64,000 nucleotides of DNA. Origin: an uncultured Clostridium sp. (lineage in GTDB: Bacteria > Bacillota > Clostridia > TANB77 > CAG-508). How positions within the stretch are numbered: the stretch's first letter is position 1; every line of letters starts with the position of its first letter. The stretch spans positions 163,954 through 227,953 of the forward strand of contig USFR01000002.1 in the NCBI GenBank assembly GCA_900553945.1, in the 5' to 3' direction. Under the pieces are notes generated by a model. It searched no databases, had not been told where the DNA came from, and was given only the letters and a program-made list of their open reading frames with translations. Positions 1-8,249 of this stretch are shown here, piece by piece. The position numbers and the translations under genes were made by a program.

Positions 1-496
1 CTAAAATATTATTAGGTTTGCAAACACCTAAGAATTCATTTCTGAACATTTTATCAATTACAAGTTCCTGAGATTTTGGATACGAAAAGCCTTCAGCAAT
101 TTTTCCTTTAACATTTGTAATATATTCTTTTTCATTTTTATTAATAAGAGAAGACAATTTTTTTAGTTTTTCCAAATCACCAGATTCGGTTCCAAAAGAA
201 ATGTAATTACTTCCAATCTGATCAGCGATTTTAATAGAACCATTAGCAAAATTTTCGGCACTTGAAATTGCATATAAAGTAGGAAGCTCAAGAACCAAGT
301 CGAAGCCAGCAGATAAAGCCACTTTAGCCTTTTCCCATTTATTTATAATACTAGGCTCACCACGTTGAACAAAATTTCCAGAAATAATTGCAACCTTAAA
401 GTCAGTATCTGTCTGAGAAATAGATTCATTTAAATGATATAAGTGACCAAAATGGAATGGATTATATTCAGATATAATACAAAGTTTACTAGACAA
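1..496 (-). CDS. tmcAL: tRNA(Met) cytidine acetate ligase TmcAL, partial (C-terminus off the window)
   Basis: Reading the minus strand from 496 gives an open frame of about 165 codons that runs off the left edge. It begins SSKLCIISEYNPFHFGHLYH and continues through SGNFVQRGEP, the nucleotidyltransferase signature of the DUF795/TmcAL (YlbM) family. The HFGH motif is the HxGH nucleotide-binding motif. In characterised members the enzyme activates acetate with ATP and acetylates the wobble cytidine of elongator tRNA-Met. The start is TTG at 496, chosen because AGAGGAG (504-510) lies 7 nt upstream; no ATG fits the conserved N-terminus. It is divergent from rnhA across a 113-bp gap. The fold and family are clear; the C-terminal half cannot be checked. 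Confidence 0.85.
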   Translation of the reverse strand, partial: MSSKLCIISEYNPFHFGHLYHLNESISQTDTDFKVAIISGNFVQRGEPSIINKWEKAKVALSAGFDLVLELPTLYAISSAENFANGSIKIADQIGSNYISFGTESGDLEKLKKLSSLINKNEKEYITNVKGKIAEGFSYPKSQELVIDKMFRNEFLGVCKPNNIL

Positions 497-516
497 AATT
501 TTTCTCCTCTCAAATA

Positions 517-569
517 TTGTATAATTAATCAATTACTGTTATAATAGCATATATCTAATAAAATCGCAA
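517..569. promoter_or_regulatory. Divergent promoter pair between tmcAL and rnhA
   Basis: On the plus strand TTGTAT (517-522) and TATAAT (540-545) are 17 nt apart and face rnhA. On the minus strand TTGCGA (complement of 564-569) and TATTAT (complement of 541-546) are also 17 nt apart and face tmcAL. The two -10 boxes overlap almost completely, so the genes may compete for polymerase. This is pattern recognition only; the minus-strand boxes are weaker. Confidence 0.5.
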
Positions 570-609
570 TATTATAGCAGTTTAGAGAAAAATTATAAAA
601 GAGGTTTTT

Positions 610-1047
610 ATGGAGAATGTAACAATATATACAGACGGAGCTTGTTCAGGAAACCCTGGACCAGGAGGATGGGGCTCTATTTTAATGTATAAAGAAAATA
701 AAAAAGAAATATCAGGTGGAAATCCAGATACAACAAATAACATAATGGAAATCACTGCTGTTATAGAAGCATTGAAATTGTTAAAATTTGAGTGCAATGT
801 TAAAGTTTATAGTGACAGTGCCTATGTTGTAAATGCATTTAATAATGGATGGATTTATAATTGGCAAAGAAACAATTGGAAAACAGCAGATAAAAAACCC
901 GTAAAAAATAAAGAATTATGGGAAGAATTATATAAGTACACTAAATTTCATAAAGTAGAATTCATAAAAGTAAAAGGACACAGTGATAATGAATTTAATA
1001 ATAGATGTGATGAATTAGCTAGAAATGCTATAAAAAATTTAGATTAA
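610..1047 (+). CDS. rnhA: Ribonuclease HI
   Basis: This 145-aa protein has the normal length for bacterial RNase HI, which cuts the RNA strand of RNA-DNA hybrids (primers, R-loops) in the cytoplasm. It starts with YTDGACSGNPGPGGWG, and the four metal-binding acidic residues are in place: D9, E47, D69 and D134, together with H124 in the KGHSDN loop. The handle-region segment WIYNWQRNNWKT is present, so it is the E. coli-like form and not a minimal one. ATG 610 follows AAAGAGG. coaE starts 11 bp after the stop, so the two are probably co-transcribed. No anomalies seen. Confidence 0.96.
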   Translation: MENVTIYTDGACSGNPGPGGWGSILMYKENKKEISGGNPDTTNNIMEITAVIEALKLLKFECNVKVYSDSAYVVNAFNNGWIYNWQRNNWKTADKKPVKNKELWEELYKYTKFHKVEFIKVKGHSDNEFNNRCDELARNAIKNLD

Positions 1048-1058
1048 GGAGCTTTCAA

Positions 1059-1652
1059 ATGAAAGTTATAGGAATAACAGGACCTTCAGGGGCAGGAAAA
1101 ACAACATTAAGTACAATTTTGAAATCAAACTATTCATCTTTCATAATAGATGCAGATGAAGTTGCGAGAAAATTAAGCAACGATAGTAAGACAAAATATT
1201 TCGAGAAAATGGTAAATCTTTTTGGAAAAGAGATACTAAAAGATGATGGAAAGCTTAACAGAAAAGAGATAGCAAGAACTATTTATAAAAACAAAGAAAA
1301 AAGAAGAGCACTTAACAGATTAACTTTTAAGTATGTTGTAGACGATATAAATGAACAAATAAAAGAAGCTGAGAAACAAGATTACAAATATATAGGAATT
1401 GACGTTCCATTATTATATGAAGCAAAGATGGAAAAAATATGTGACTATGTAATAGCAGTAGTTGCAGAAGATCAAAAAAAGATTAATAGAATTTGTCAAA
1501 GGGATAACATAACTGAAGAATTAGCTAAAGAAAGATTAAAGATTCAAAACGATAACGAATTTTTTGTAAAAAAAGCAGATTTTGTAATTCATAATGATGG
1601 TACTTTAGAAAAATTAGAAACTTCATTAAAGGAGATAATAGATAAGATATGA
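1059..1652 (+). CDS. coaE: Dephospho-CoA kinase
   Basis: This 197-aa P-loop kinase matches CoaE, the last step of coenzyme A synthesis (ATP-dependent phosphorylation of the ribose 3'-OH of dephospho-CoA). The Walker A motif GPSGAGKTT is at residues 8-16, followed by the family-typical DADEVARKL. The segment IGIDVPLLYEA carries the conserved PLL(F/Y)E motif, and the lid region is QRDNITEELAKERL. Length is typical. It follows rnhA closely (AAGGAGC before ATG) and its stop overlaps the start of the next gene (ATGA, 1649-1652), indicating translational coupling to the secreted HExxH protein. Confidence 0.95.
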   Translation: MKVIGITGPSGAGKTTLSTILKSNYSSFIIDADEVARKLSNDSKTKYFEKMVNLFGKEILKDDGKLNRKEIARTIYKNKEKRRALNRLTFKYVVDDINEQIKEAEKQDYKYIGIDVPLLYEAKMEKICDYVIAVVAEDQKKINRICQRDNITEELAKERLKIQNDNEFFVKKADFVIHNDGTLEKLETSLKEIIDKI

Positions 1653-3013
1653 AAAAAGTGATATCAAGAATATTTTCATTAATAATATTGATTGGTTTAA
1701 TAACTGCACTAGCATATATCTATAATAAATATTATTTTAATGACTTTATAAAAGCCAACGAAAATAAAGGCGAAACATCATATTATAGAGATAGCTCACA
1801 AAAGTATAATGGACTAAAGAGTTATTGTATAGAAAACAAAGATTATAATGATGCATTATTTTTTAAGAAAATAAGTGTAAAAAAAGACACACCATATAGA
1901 ATAACTTGCATGGTTAAAACTGAAAATGTCGAAAGTGACAAGCCCGAGACATCTGGAGCTTGCATAAGTATAATGGGAACAGCAGACCAAACAATTCCAA
2001 TACAAGGGACAACGGATTGGCAAAAAGTTACGCTATTAGTTGATAGTAAAGAACAAGATACACTAGATATATCATTTAGACTTGGCGGATATGATGGATA
2101 TTCAAAAGGAAAAGCATGGTTTTCAGATATTCATGTTGAAGAAGGCGTAAAAGATGAAACATCAGATTGGAATGTAGTATGTTTCCTTATAGATAATATT
2201 GATGTTAATGTTGAAGGAAAACAGTATACATATTCATTAACACAAGAAGATAAGGATTTACTAAAAGATAATTTAAAAAGATTTGCAAACACAGTAGAGA
2301 GTTTTTCAAACAATGCAATGACAGTATCATATCAAACAGTTGAAATTGAAGAACCTTTAACATCATTATCATATGATCAAGAAAATTATTATTATGTTGC
2401 AGCAAAAGATGTAAAACCATTAATAGATGATTATGTACAAAAAAATGAGTATGATCATATATTCATTGGAATAAGAATGGGAGATACTTTAAGCTCAATT
2501 CCTGTAAATGAATGGATTGGCCTAGGAAGTATGAGATATGATTCTATTGGATTCTCAAATATTCGTATGCCAAATGATTTAAAAAATAGTACAATGTATA
2601 AATATAATATTAAAAATGACACATTTCCAGAAGAAGTATTTGTACATGAGTTTCTACATTCACTAGAAAGAAATTTAACTGAAAAAGGTTATACATTCCC
2701 AGCCTTACATGATAATGAAAAGTTCGGATATGAAAATCAAAATAAAACAGGTTTAAAAGAGTGGTACAGAGATTACATGAGATGCAACATTGACAGTAAT
2801 GCTGGAAAAACTGGATTAGATCAAATAGTGTATAAAACAAAACCAATTCAATTAAGTGACTTTAAGTATGCACAAGAAATTAAATTTGAGAATGTACCAC
2901 ATAATATAATAGATATTGTTTCTCAAATAATATCAAACTTTAAACAAGTAATGTCAAGCAACAGTAATTCAGAAATAAATGAAACAAACTATGTAACAAT
3001 AACAACTGATTAA
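1649..3013 (+). CDS. Membrane-anchored or secreted protein with HExxH metalloprotease-like motif
   Basis: 454 aa of unrecognised specific family. Residues 1-25 form a hydrophobic N-terminal segment with a Lys-rich start, fitting a signal anchor. Residues about 30-175 look like a beta-rich carbohydrate-binding-like module (TPYRITCMVKTENV..., then TTDWQKVTLLVDS and GKAWFSDIHVEEG, the usual CBM_4_9/CBM11-type closing strand). The C-terminal part contains EEVFVHEFLHSLERN, an HExxH zinc motif (HEFLH) in a helix, and later GLKEWYRDYMRC. I infer an exported zinc peptidase with an N-terminal glycan- or surface-binding module; the third metal ligand was not identified. The 4-bp overlap with coaE suggests co-expression. 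The signal anchor and HEFLH are seen; the function is inferred. Confidence 0.6.
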   Translation: MKKVISRIFSLIILIGLITALAYIYNKYYFNDFIKANENKGETSYYRDSSQKYNGLKSYCIENKDYNDALFFKKISVKKDTPYRITCMVKTENVESDKPETSGACISIMGTADQTIPIQGTTDWQKVTLLVDSKEQDTLDISFRLGGYDGYSKGKAWFSDIHVEEGVKDETSDWNVVCFLIDNIDVNVEGKQYTYSLTQEDKDLLKDNLKRFANTVESFSNNAMTVSYQTVEIEEPLTSLSYDQENYYYVAAKDVKPLIDDYVQKNEYDHIFIGIRMGDTLSSIPVNEWIGLGSMRYDSIGFSNIRMPNDLKNSTMYKYNIKNDTFPEEVFVHEFLHSLERNLTEKGYTFPALHDNEKFGYENQNKTGLKEWYRDYMRCNIDSNAGKTGLDQIVYKTKPIQLSDFKYAQEIKFENVPHNIIDIVSQIISNFKQVMSSNSNSEINETNYVTITTD

Positions 3014-3031
3014 TGAAAGGAAGTAATACAA

Positions 3032-4054
3032 GTGAAAGTATCAGAATTTAATTATGACTTGCCGGAAGAATTGATTGCGCAGGTTCCAATAAAAAACAGA
3101 GATGAGTCAAGACTTATGGTAGTAAACAGAGAAAAAAGAACAATAGAACACAAAACTTTTAAAGACATAATTGATTATTTAGAACCAGGTGATTGTTTAG
3201 TTAGAAATAATACAAAGGTTATACCAGCTAGATTGTATGGGAAAAAAGAAACAGGAGCAAATGTCGAATTTTTACTTTTAAATAATATTGAGGGCGATGT
3301 TTGGGAATCAATTGTTAGACCAGGAAATAAACTTCATGTGGGAACTAAAGTAATTTTTGGAGATGGATTACTTGAAGCAGAAATCCTAGATATAATGCCT
3401 GGTGGAACAAGAAAAGTAAAATTTAGTTATCAAGGAATCTTTAATGAGATATTAGATCAAATTGGCTTAATGCCATTACCACCATATATACATGAAACAT
3501 TAAAAGATAAAGATAGATATCAAACTGTTTATGCTAAATATGATGGATCAGCAGCAGCGCCAACTGCAGGATTACATTTCACAAATGAATTGCTAGAAAA
3601 AATAAAAGAAAAAGGAATTGAAATTGCTAATGTTACTTTGCATGTTGGAATCGGAACATTCAGACCAGTTAAAGAAGACGAAGTAGAAAAACATGATATG
3701 CATACAGAACATTATTATATTAAAAAAGAAGATGCTGATAAAATAAACAACGCAAAGAAAAATGGCAAAAGAATAATATCAGTAGGAACAACATCATGCA
3801 GAGTTTTGGAAACTGTAGCAGATGAGAACGGATTGGTAAAAGAAATAGAAGGTGATACTAACATTTTTATTTATCCAGGGTATAAATTTAAATGTGTAGA
3901 CAATTTAATAACAAATTTTCACTTACCACAATCAACATTATTGATGTTAGTATCAGCACTTTCAGATAAAGATTTTATGTTAGAAGCATATAAAGAAGCG
4001 GTAAAAGATAAATATAGATTTTTCAGCTTTGGAGATGCAATGTATATTTGTTAA
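3032..4054 (+). CDS. queA: S-adenosylmethionine:tRNA ribosyltransferase-isomerase (queuosine pathway)
   Basis: This 340-aa protein matches QueA, which transfers and isomerises the ribosyl moiety of SAM onto 7-aminomethyl-7-deazaguanine in tRNA to make epoxyqueuosine. Hallmarks are the N-terminal FNYDLPEELIAQVP, the DCLVRNNTKVIPARL segment, YDGSAAAPTAGLHFT, and VGTTSCRVLE with NFHLPQSTLLMLVSA near the C-terminus. The start is GTG 3032 with AAAGGAAG 8 nt upstream. Tgt follows 22 bp downstream, the standard queA-tgt pair. Length and motifs are complete. Confidence 0.97.
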   Translation: MKVSEFNYDLPEELIAQVPIKNRDESRLMVVNREKRTIEHKTFKDIIDYLEPGDCLVRNNTKVIPARLYGKKETGANVEFLLLNNIEGDVWESIVRPGNKLHVGTKVIFGDGLLEAEILDIMPGGTRKVKFSYQGIFNEILDQIGLMPLPPYIHETLKDKDRYQTVYAKYDGSAAAPTAGLHFTNELLEKIKEKGIEIANVTLHVGIGTFRPVKEDEVEKHDMHTEHYYIKKEDADKINNAKKNGKRIISVGTTSCRVLETVADENGLVKEIEGDTNIFIYPGYKFKCVDNLITNFHLPQSTLLMLVSALSDKDFMLEAYKEAVKDKYRFFSFGDAMYIC

Positions 4055-4076
4055 AAATAAAAACGGAGGAGATTAA

Positions 4077-5201
4077 ATGAAACCATCAGTAACATATGAA
4101 CTATTACATGAATGTAAACAAACGGGAGCTAGAAGAGGAGTTGTACATACACCTCATGGAGATATACAAACACCAGTGTTTATGCCTGTTGGAACACAAG
4201 GAACAGTAAAATCAATGACACCAGAAGAACTAAAAGAAGTTAATGCGCAAATAATATTATCAAATACATATCATTTATTTTTAAGACCAGGGAAAGAAAT
4301 AATGGAAGAAGCGGGTGGATTACACAAGTTTATGCATTGGGATAGACCAATATTAACTGATAGTGGCGGATTCCAAGTATTTAGTTTAGGAAAATTGAGA
4401 ACAATAACAGAAGAGGGAGTAACTTTTCAATCACACTTAGATGGTAGTAAAAAGTTTTTATCTCCAGAAAAATCAATAGAAATGCAAAATGCTATAGGTT
4501 CTGACATCATGATGGCTTTTGATGAATGTTGCCCATATCCTTCAACATATGAATATACTAAAAAGTCAATGGAAAGAACAACAAGATGGGCTGAAAGATG
4601 CAAAAATGCAAATCAAAGACCAGAAGATCAATCAATATTTGGAATAATTCAAGGAGGATTTTATAAAGACTTAAGGAAGCAAAGTACAGAAGAATTAATC
4701 AAACTAGATTTCCCTGGATATGCAATTGGCGGAATTAGTGTTGGAGAACCTAAAGAAGAATTTATAGATATATTAAAATATACAGCACCACTTATGCCAA
4801 AGGGTAAACCAAGATACCTTATGGGAGTTGGAACACCTGATTATTTAATAGAAGCAGCTATTGCTGGAATTGATATGTGTGATTGTGTTCTTCCAACAAG
4901 AATTGCAAGACATGGAACAGCATTAACATCAAGAGGAAAAGTAGTAGTAAGAAATGGAACATATGAAAGAGACTTTTCACCGCTTGACCCAGAGTGTGAT
5001 TGTTATGCATGCAGAAATTATACAAGAGCATATATTAGACATTTAATAAAAGCAAACGAGATTTTAGGAATAAGATTGTTATCTATACATAATATAAAAT
5101 TCTTGACTAACTTAATGGATAAGGTTAGAATAGAAATAGAAAATGATAATTTAGGCACATTCAGGGATGAATTCTACAAGAAATATGGTTACACAAAATA
5201 G
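4077..5201 (+). CDS. tgt: Queuine/preQ1 tRNA-guanine transglycosylase
   Basis: 374 aa, typical for bacterial Tgt, which exchanges guanine-34 of GUN-anticodon tRNAs for preQ1. The catalytic Asp region TDSGGFQVFSLG, the MAFDECCPYP substrate-pocket segment, IQGG, the second Asp region (CDCVLPTRIARHG) and the C-terminal zinc site CDCYACRNYTRAYIRHL are all present. It lies directly after queA and before a membrane protein, in the cluster order usual for queA-tgt-(yajC)-secDF, although no canonical yajC is seen here. ATG 4077 follows GGAGGAG. Confidence 0.97.
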   Translation: MKPSVTYELLHECKQTGARRGVVHTPHGDIQTPVFMPVGTQGTVKSMTPEELKEVNAQIILSNTYHLFLRPGKEIMEEAGGLHKFMHWDRPILTDSGGFQVFSLGKLRTITEEGVTFQSHLDGSKKFLSPEKSIEMQNAIGSDIMMAFDECCPYPSTYEYTKKSMERTTRWAERCKNANQRPEDQSIFGIIQGGFYKDLRKQSTEELIKLDFPGYAIGGISVGEPKEEFIDILKYTAPLMPKGKPRYLMGVGTPDYLIEAAIAGIDMCDCVLPTRIARHGTALTSRGKVVVRNGTYERDFSPLDPECDCYACRNYTRAYIRHLIKANEILGIRLLSIHNIKFLTNLMDKVRIEIENDNLGTFRDEFYKKYGYTK

Positions 5202-5219
5202 TAGGAGGAAAAATCTAAA

Positions 5220-6944
5220 ATGGATGAAACAAATCAAAAGAAAAAAATGTTATTAATAGGAATAGTAATAACTGTTGCAATTTTTATAGTAACATTAATA
5301 GTTTTATTAATTTTAATGCAGCAAGAAGGAAAAAAGACAAAATTTCAAATAAAAAATAAACTTTATAAATCAAAATCTGTCTATATTTCACTTAGTGCTG
5401 ACCAAGTAGGAGAAGATGCAGCAGGAACATATGAACAAAAAGAAATAATAGTAGATAACCAATATACACCTATAACGATAACTACTCCAGATGGAAAAGT
5501 TTATTATAATATCGAAACATTAACAAAATTAACAGGATATAAGTATAATAACGGAGCATATGGAGAAGAAATAGATGAAACTAAGGATAAGTGCTATATC
5601 GACAATGGTGGAGAGTATGTAACATATTTGCTTGATTCTAATGAAATAACTAAAAATATAAAAATTGTTAAACAGTATACAGAAGAGCTAAAAATACCAT
5701 ATGAAAAAATTTCAAATACTACATTATCAAATACAAGTTCAGCTGAACTAGATAAAGAATCATTTACTTTAGAACAACCTGTAATACAATTTGAAGATTT
5801 TTTATATGCATCAAAAGAGGCAATAACCAAAGGATTGAATATGAGAATTTTGGATAATCAAGGAACAATAGTAGATATACAAACTTTAGAAGATTTAGTA
5901 AATGGATATTCTAATTCCCTTTCTCAAAGTGGTTATACATTAACACCTAATTTTAAAAATCAAAGAGCATTAAGCGATGGTTATGCAGTAGTTGGAAAAG
6001 ATAAAGAATATGGTGTTGTAGATTTAGAAACAGGAAAAGAAGTTATAAGCTTAAAATACGATAGTGTAGAGTATGTACAAAGTATAGGAGAATTTATTGT
6101 ATCAAGTAATTCAAATTATGGTATGCAAAAACCTGGTTCACAAACACCTACAATCAAGCTAGAATATGAGAGTATAGACCTATTAAATGCAGAGAAAAAA
6201 CTATATATTGTTGGAAAAAATGGAAAATATGGAGTTATAAATTCAGAAGGAAATGAAGTTATACCAACTGAATATGACCAAATTGGCTTGACAAGTGTTT
6301 CAGCATACAAATCACAAGGAGAAAAAGACAAATATGTTATTAATGGCGAATGTATACCTGTAATGAGAAATGGAAATTATGGATTATATTCAATAGATGG
6401 AACGTTGTTGGCAAGTACTAGATTCTCAGCAATAGGATGTGAAAATCCAAATGAGATAATAAAAAATACATCAGCAATGCCAACATTAACAATCCCATTA
6501 TCTGATAAGGTAACAGGAATTGTATTTGCAATGAAAAATGCGGCAGGTACAACTGTTTATGGAATAATAACAACTAACGGAACTGTTGTATTAAATGCAT
6601 ACTATACAGCAATATACTATATGCAAAGAAATGGAAATATAACATATTACTTCAATAAACCAGCTAATAATGAGTTGCTAACATTGAAAGAATTGTTATC
6701 AACTAGAGAAACAGTAAAAGAATTAATAGAACAAACAAAATCAAGAAAAGAACAAGCAGATGAAGAGCAAAGAGAACAGGAATATCTAAACAGAGCAAAT
6801 CAAAATGATAATCAAGGCGATTCTTCAAATAGCGATAGTAATAATAGTAGTGATAATAGTGATCAAAATAATAGCAACAACGATAATAGCAGCAGTGATA
6901 ATAATGAAAATAATAGCAACGATAATAACGACCAAAATAATTAG
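5220..6944 (+). CDS. WG-repeat membrane protein with Asn/Asp/Ser-rich tail
   Basis: 574 aa. Residues about 10-33 form one transmembrane helix after a short Lys-rich N-terminus, so most of the protein is probably outside the membrane. From about residue 250 there are about four WG-like beta repeats (EYGVVDLETGKEVI, KYGVINSEGNEVIPTEYD, NYGLYSIDGTLL, VYGIITTNGTVVL). A charged coil follows, then an extreme low-complexity tail of N, D and S from about 530 to the end. It occupies the position where yajC is expected between tgt and secD, but I see no YajC homology. WG-repeat function is unknown in general; a surface-exposed binding role is an inference. AGGAGG precedes ATG 5220. Confidence 0.75.
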   Translation: MDETNQKKKMLLIGIVITVAIFIVTLIVLLILMQQEGKKTKFQIKNKLYKSKSVYISLSADQVGEDAAGTYEQKEIIVDNQYTPITITTPDGKVYYNIETLTKLTGYKYNNGAYGEEIDETKDKCYIDNGGEYVTYLLDSNEITKNIKIVKQYTEELKIPYEKISNTTLSNTSSAELDKESFTLEQPVIQFEDFLYASKEAITKGLNMRILDNQGTIVDIQTLEDLVNGYSNSLSQSGYTLTPNFKNQRALSDGYAVVGKDKEYGVVDLETGKEVISLKYDSVEYVQSIGEFIVSSNSNYGMQKPGSQTPTIKLEYESIDLLNAEKKLYIVGKNGKYGVINSEGNEVIPTEYDQIGLTSVSAYKSQGEKDKYVINGECIPVMRNGNYGLYSIDGTLLASTRFSAIGCENPNEIIKNTSAMPTLTIPLSDKVTGIVFAMKNAAGTTVYGIITTNGTVVLNAYYTAIYYMQRNGNITYYFNKPANNELLTLKELLSTRETVKELIEQTKSRKEQADEEQREQEYLNRANQNDNQGDSSNSDSNNSSDNSDQNNSNNDNSSSDNNENNSNDNNDQNN

Positions 6945-6957
6945 TTTTATAGAATAA

Positions 6958-6997
6958 AAAAAAATCCTTTTCATATAAATGTGGAAAGGGTTTTTGT
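6958..6997 (+). terminator. Rho-independent terminator after the WG-repeat gene
   Basis: AAAAATCCTTTTCA pairs with TGGAAAGGGTTTTT across a short loop, followed by T-rich sequence (TTTTTGTTTG). It ends the queA-tgt transcript before the TIGR04086 gene. Confidence 0.75.
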
Positions 6998-7093
6998 TTG
7001 CTAAAAAATATAAAATAATAAAAATTGGATGCAGAAAAAACTTGTATTTATTAATAGTAAAAAGCCCTGAATAAATAATAAAGGAGAGAAGAG

Positions 7094-7483
7094 ATGGAAA
7101 AAGTTGAAAATCAAATTGTTTCAAAAGGATTATTATTTATTAAAGGAGTGGCAATAAGCTTTATAATTACAATAATATTATTTTATATATTAGGAATAAT
7201 ATTAACATACACGAGTATGCCAGAAAAGATAATAACTCCAGCAATAATAATTATAACAGGAGTCAGTATATTAATTGGATCATCAATTAGCTTGATAAAA
7301 ACAGACAAAAAAGGAATGATAAAAGGAGGATTAATAGGAATAACATATTTTTTTATAATTTACATGATATCAAGCATGTTATTAAAAAATTTTGAAATCA
7401 ATGTATATTCAGGAATTATGTTCTTTTCTACATTTGTTTGCGGATGTGTAGGTGGTATTGTTGGAGTTAATATGAAAAATTAA
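7094..7483 (+). CDS. TIGR04086-family four-helix membrane protein
   Basis: This 129-aa protein is almost entirely hydrophobic with about four transmembrane helices (roughly residues 15-38, 44-64, 73-95 and 103-126). The GLLFIKGVAISFIITIIL start and the Gly-rich last helix (CGCVGGIVGVN) are typical of the TIGR04086/YrzE-like family, which in Clostridia sits near tgt, yajC and secDF, as here. The function of the family is not known to me. GGAGAG precedes ATG 7094. A 90-bp AT-rich gap separates it from the HD gene. Confidence 0.75.
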   Translation: MEKVENQIVSKGLLFIKGVAISFIITIILFYILGIILTYTSMPEKIITPAIIIITGVSILIGSSISLIKTDKKGMIKGGLIGITYFFIIYMISSMLLKNFEINVYSGIMFFSTFVCGCVGGIVGVNMKN

Positions 7484-7573
7484 AAACAAATTTTAAAAGT
7501 TATAAAAATATAGTTGATATTTTTTATTTTTTAATATACAATCAAAAAATGAAAAACTAAGGAGGAAAAAAGC

Positions 7574-8236
7574 GTGAGTATAACATTAGAAGATGTCAAA
7601 AATAATGAAGAGGTTGAACAGCTTATTCTAGCTGCCCAAAGACAATTAGACGTTTTAGGGTATACAGAGCATTCACATAGACATTTAAACATTGTTTCTC
7701 AAAGGGCTGGAGAAATTCTTCAAGTACTTGGTTATGACGAAAATAGAGTTAGACTTGCTCAAATAGCAGGATACTTACATGATTTAGGCAATGCTATAAA
7801 TAGAACAAATCATGCTCATACAGGAGCGATTTTAGCAGATAACATATTAAAAGATATGGGAATGAATTGCAAAGATAGAGCTGAAATTATGATGGCAATT
7901 GGAAATCATGATGAAGGAACAGGAACAGCAGTTAGTGATATTTCAGCAGCAATTATCTTGGCTGATAAATCTGATGCACACAGAAGTAGAGTTTCCAAAA
8001 CTAATATGTCATTATTTGATAAACATGATAGAGTGAACTATGCAGTAACAGATGCAAAATTAAGAATAAATAAAGAAGAAAAGAAAATTATTTTGGATCT
8101 AACCATAGATACAAATATGTGTCCTGTTCTAGACTATTTTGAAATTTTCATGGACAGAACAATGATGAGTAAACATGCAGCAAAGTATCTAGGATTATGG
8201 TTTGAAGTAGTAATAAATGATACTAATTTATTATAG
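7574..8236 (+). CDS. HD-domain phosphohydrolase-like protein
   Basis: 220 aa. Metal-binding HD-superfamily motifs are visible: H33-x-H35 (EHSHRHLN), the HD pair 69-70 in GYLHDLGNA, HAHTGA and IGNHDEG. This is the architecture of small stand-alone HD proteins that hydrolyse nucleotides or phosphoesters; the substrate cannot be told. The start is GTG 7574 with AAGGAGG 8 nt upstream. It is followed 13 bp later by the secD-like gene, and HD proteins in this position of secDF clusters are common in Clostridia, so one transcript is likely. The C-terminal 70 residues form an alpha/beta extension with LDLTIDTNMCPVLDYFE. Confidence 0.82.
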   Translation: MSITLEDVKNNEEVEQLILAAQRQLDVLGYTEHSHRHLNIVSQRAGEILQVLGYDENRVRLAQIAGYLHDLGNAINRTNHAHTGAILADNILKDMGMNCKDRAEIMMAIGNHDEGTGTAVSDISAAIILADKSDAHRSRVSKTNMSLFDKHDRVNYAVTDAKLRINKEEKKIILDLTIDTNMCPVLDYFEIFMDRTMMSKHAAKYLGLWFEVVINDTNLL

Positions 8237-8249
8237 GGGGTAACAAAAG

